From NCBI GenBank assembly GCA_021157415.1, contig JAGGWN010000063.1, forward strand, positions 1 through 52,108: DNA of 52,108 nt. The letters run 5' to 3'. This stretch comes from Bacteroidales bacterium (lineage in GTDB: Bacteria; Bacteroidota; Bacteroidia; Bacteroidales; VadinHA17). The notes under the pieces are model-generated. The model was given only the letters and a program-made list of their open reading frames with translations. It did not search any database and was not told the origin of the DNA. The position numbers and the translations under genes were made by a program. This document shows positions 50,407 through 52,108 of the stretch, piece after piece. The first letter of the stretch is position 1; the number at the start of each line of letters is the position of its first letter.

Positions 50407-51378
50407 TCATTCCCCGTTCCATCCTGCGATACGGGCCAGGATCCACCACATGGCATAGGCTTTTCGGTTGGCTGTGATATGTTGGGTGTTATGTGCGCCG
50501 TAGGTAACATTTCCTCCCGGAGCCGATTTATTTTCATACCAGTCTTGTCCCGGGTTGTGGGCATTTTGCCAGTCTTCATAGAAATTTCCGCCATAAGCAT
50601 TCGAGTTTCCGTTATCTCCGGCATCTTCCCAGTAGTTGTCATCCATATCGTGTGTGTCGATGCTGTAATAGTCCAGACAAAATTGTTTGTTCTTGTTACA
50701 GTAATTGATGATCAAATCAGCCTGGTTTTTAGGATTCCCATCACCTAAGTTGACGCCAGCGTTGGCATGTCCCGTCATAAAAATAAAGGTCACCGGATTT
50801 TTTCTTTGTCCCGGAGCTGTTCCGATTTTAGAACCTCCTGGTCCGTATTCTGATATCAGGGTGTCCATACCGGGGAGATAGTTCTGCGATACGTGATGGC
50901 CTGCAATATTGCACCACGACCACATAACTACATTGACTACTGCATTTTCCGGATCATCCAGGAAATTTCGGGTAGCCTGTATAAAGGCTGTTTCATTGCG
51001 GCTCAGGTCCGAAGCATCTTCACCCGGGGCGGCATATTTTGACAGGGCAAAATCAAAAAAATCCAGTTTTTCAGATTGAGGATGATTATTTGTGATTCCG
51101 AATTTTATCTGATCACCATCTTTATAATCCTGCAATCCGAACATGCCATAAGACACGTGCGTACCGTGGGATGTGTGTTGATAAGCGATATGAAGGGTTG
51201 TGCGTGCCTTGTCAATGTATTGTTCAGGGATAGAACGTAACACAGACTCTTTTGCCACACCGTAACCGGCGATGAATTTCGTGCCGGCAGACGGAACGGG
51301 GTTGTCTTCTTTTGAACAGGATAACAATAAGACCAAAACGGCTACTCCCAAAGAAAACATCATTTTATTTCCTTTCAT
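50407..51378 (-). CDS. Lipoprotein with conserved His/Asp motifs, family not characterised
   Basis: This 323-residue protein has a lipoprotein signal with lipobox LLLSC (cysteine about residue 21). The mature domain has striking polar motifs: IAYQHTSHGTHVSYGM (about 63-78), VVMWSWCN (about 150-157), TFIFMTGHANAG (about 198-209) and LDYYSIDTHDMDD (about 235-247). These conserved His, Ser, Trp and Asp residues look like an active or metal-binding site, reminiscent of hydrolase folds of SGNH type, although no GDS box is present. Similar HTSHG proteins occur in other bacteria without known role. Two poorly separated ATG codons (residues 1 and 6) could start it. It is a single gene. Confidence 0.75.
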   Translation of the reverse strand: MKGNKMMFSLGVAVLVLLLSCSKEDNPVPSAGTKFIAGYGVAKESVLRSIPEQYIDKARTTLHIAYQHTSHGTHVSYGMFGLQDYKDGDQIKFGITNNHPQSEKLDFFDFALSKYAAPGEDASDLSRNETAFIQATRNFLDDPENAVVNVVMWSWCNIAGHHVSQNYLPGMDTLISEYGPGGSKIGTAPGQRKNPVTFIFMTGHANAGVNLGDGNPKNQADLIINYCNKNKQFCLDYYSIDTHDMDDNYWEDAGDNGNSNAYGGNFYEDWQNAHNPGQDWYENKSAPGGNVTYGAHNTQHITANRKAYAMWWILARIAGWNGE

Positions 51379-51499
51379 AGTGTGTCAGGTATGGGTTATA
51401 GCGAAATGAACGTGAAGATTGATAATTTGTTACGCATTATGTATATCTTCTGCAACCGAGGTGAGGAATATCACCGGTGTACGGTAAGATAACACAGGT

Positions 51500-52108
51500 C
51501 TATGATTCTTTTCCGGTTTTTTTCTTTTTCATCAGGTCGCTGGCATGTGATTCTTCACCCCGGAGGATACGTTTGATGTTGCTCCTGTGAGTGTAGATAA
51601 GCAGCAGGGCAATAAGGATGGAGAATATTTCCAGGGACGTGTAGGGATATCTGGTTTTAAAGATAAAAAACACCGAAACCGGAAACATGACGCCGGCGGA
51701 GACAGACCCCAGCGAGACATAGTTAAAGGCGATCACTACGATGAAAAATACACCGATGCTGACGAGGGTGGGCCATACTGCAATGGCAAGGGCTACCCCG
51801 AGAAAGGTGGCGACGCCTTTGCCTCCTTTAAACCGTGCATAAACAGGAAAAATATGGCCCAGGGCTGCGGCCGTACCCAGCAGTAGTTCCTGAGTCATTA
51901 ATGCCTCGGAATATTCCGGGAAAAGATGCGCACAATGACCCAGCCTTACGGATATCCACCCTTTAAAAACATCAAATAATAGGACGGTAATACCGGCTTT
52001 CCAGCCCAAAACACGAAAGGTGTTGGCCGCACCGGCATTGCCGCTGCCATGCTCACGTATATCCAGTTGGAAGAATATTTTTCCGAGCCAGATGGAAGAG
52101 GGAATAGA
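51500..52108 (-). CDS. plsY: Glycerol-3-phosphate acyltransferase PlsY (partial, cut by window edge)
   Basis: The last 202 codons of plsY lie in the window; about 10-15 residues at the N-terminus are missing. PlsY is an inner-membrane enzyme that transfers the acyl chain of acyl-phosphate to glycerol 3-phosphate, the first step of phospholipid synthesis. The frame runs open to 52108 and contains the three family motifs: REHGSGNAGAANTFRVLG, then GHIFPVYARFKGGKGVAT and, near the end, YTHRSNIKRILRGEE. Several hydrophobic helices lie between. A TTG at 52009 is not the true start, because conserved sequence continues upstream of it. Confidence 0.93.
   Translation of the reverse strand, partial: SIPSSIWLGKIFFQLDIREHGSGNAGAANTFRVLGWKAGITVLLFDVFKGWISVRLGHCAHLFPEYSEALMTQELLLGTAAALGHIFPVYARFKGGKGVATFLGVALAIAVWPTLVSIGVFFIVVIAFNYVSLGSVSAGVMFPVSVFFIFKTRYPYTSLEIFSILIALLLIYTHRSNIKRILRGEESHASDLMKKKKTGKES

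Overview
The window looks like chromosomal DNA of a Bacteroidota member, most likely from or near the order Bacteroidales. Several things point there: gene content (a serC-serA-DUF1015 run, a MauE/DoxX-like protein beside tpiA, secreted S9 peptidase and BNR-propeller proteins, two TPR/PD40/OmpA proteins), weak or absent Shine-Dalgarno sequences, and repeated matches to the Bacteroidetes -7 box TAnnTTTG just upstream of genes. There is no tRNA, rRNA, CRISPR array, integrase or transposase; this is housekeeping DNA with some lineage-specific envelope genes. Both ends cut through genes: a homoserine-kinase-like phosphotransferase on the left and plsY on the right.

Layout. 1-5.8 kb: sugar and phosphosugar enzymes (PfkB kinase, phosphohexomutase), a small MscS channel and a long Xaa-Pro aminopeptidase, with a heptamer repeat and a gene remnant flanking the peptidase. 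6.2-12.5 kb: secreted DPP-IV-type S9 peptidase, a retropepsin-like protease with PDZ, then clpB with a clear terminator. 12.6-18.7 kb: a signalling block (STAS, Hpt, single-domain REC, multi-PAS histidine kinase) around a divergently transcribed PorE-like envelope protein. 19.3-26.4 kb: gcvT, comB, serC, serA, a DUF1015 gene interrupted by one in-frame TAA, a YggS-type PLP protein and a dihydroorotate-dehydrogenase-like protein. 26.4-32.7 kb: HEAT-repeat protein, an unrecognised lipoprotein plus secreted protein pair, uvrA, an ECF sigma factor and a small unknown protein. 32.7-41.4 kb: rsmE, a second TPR/PD40/OmpA protein with SPOR-like C-terminal modules, a YfcE-type phosphodiesterase and a 1514-residue exported protein of unknown function. 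41.5-52.1 kb: tpiA, a MauE/DoxX-thioredoxin-like membrane protein, a BNR-propeller protein, tmk, folP, cdaA with a second MscS channel, an unrecognised lipoprotein and plsY.

Working together. The serine block supplies serine from 3-phosphoglycerate and sits beside one-carbon (gcvT) and sulfonate-type (comB) genes. The HK/REC/Hpt genes form the parts of a split phosphorelay, with a STAS antagonist as a possible output. cdaA and mscS, 20 nt apart, pair c-di-AMP synthesis with a tension-gated channel, suggesting osmotic control. No obvious defence or mobile system is present. The strongest points for follow-up are the split phosphorelay around the PorE-like gene, the giant exported protein, the nonsense codon in DUF1015, the noncanonical SerA active site, the OmpA-SPOR fusion and the hairpin cluster before cdaA.
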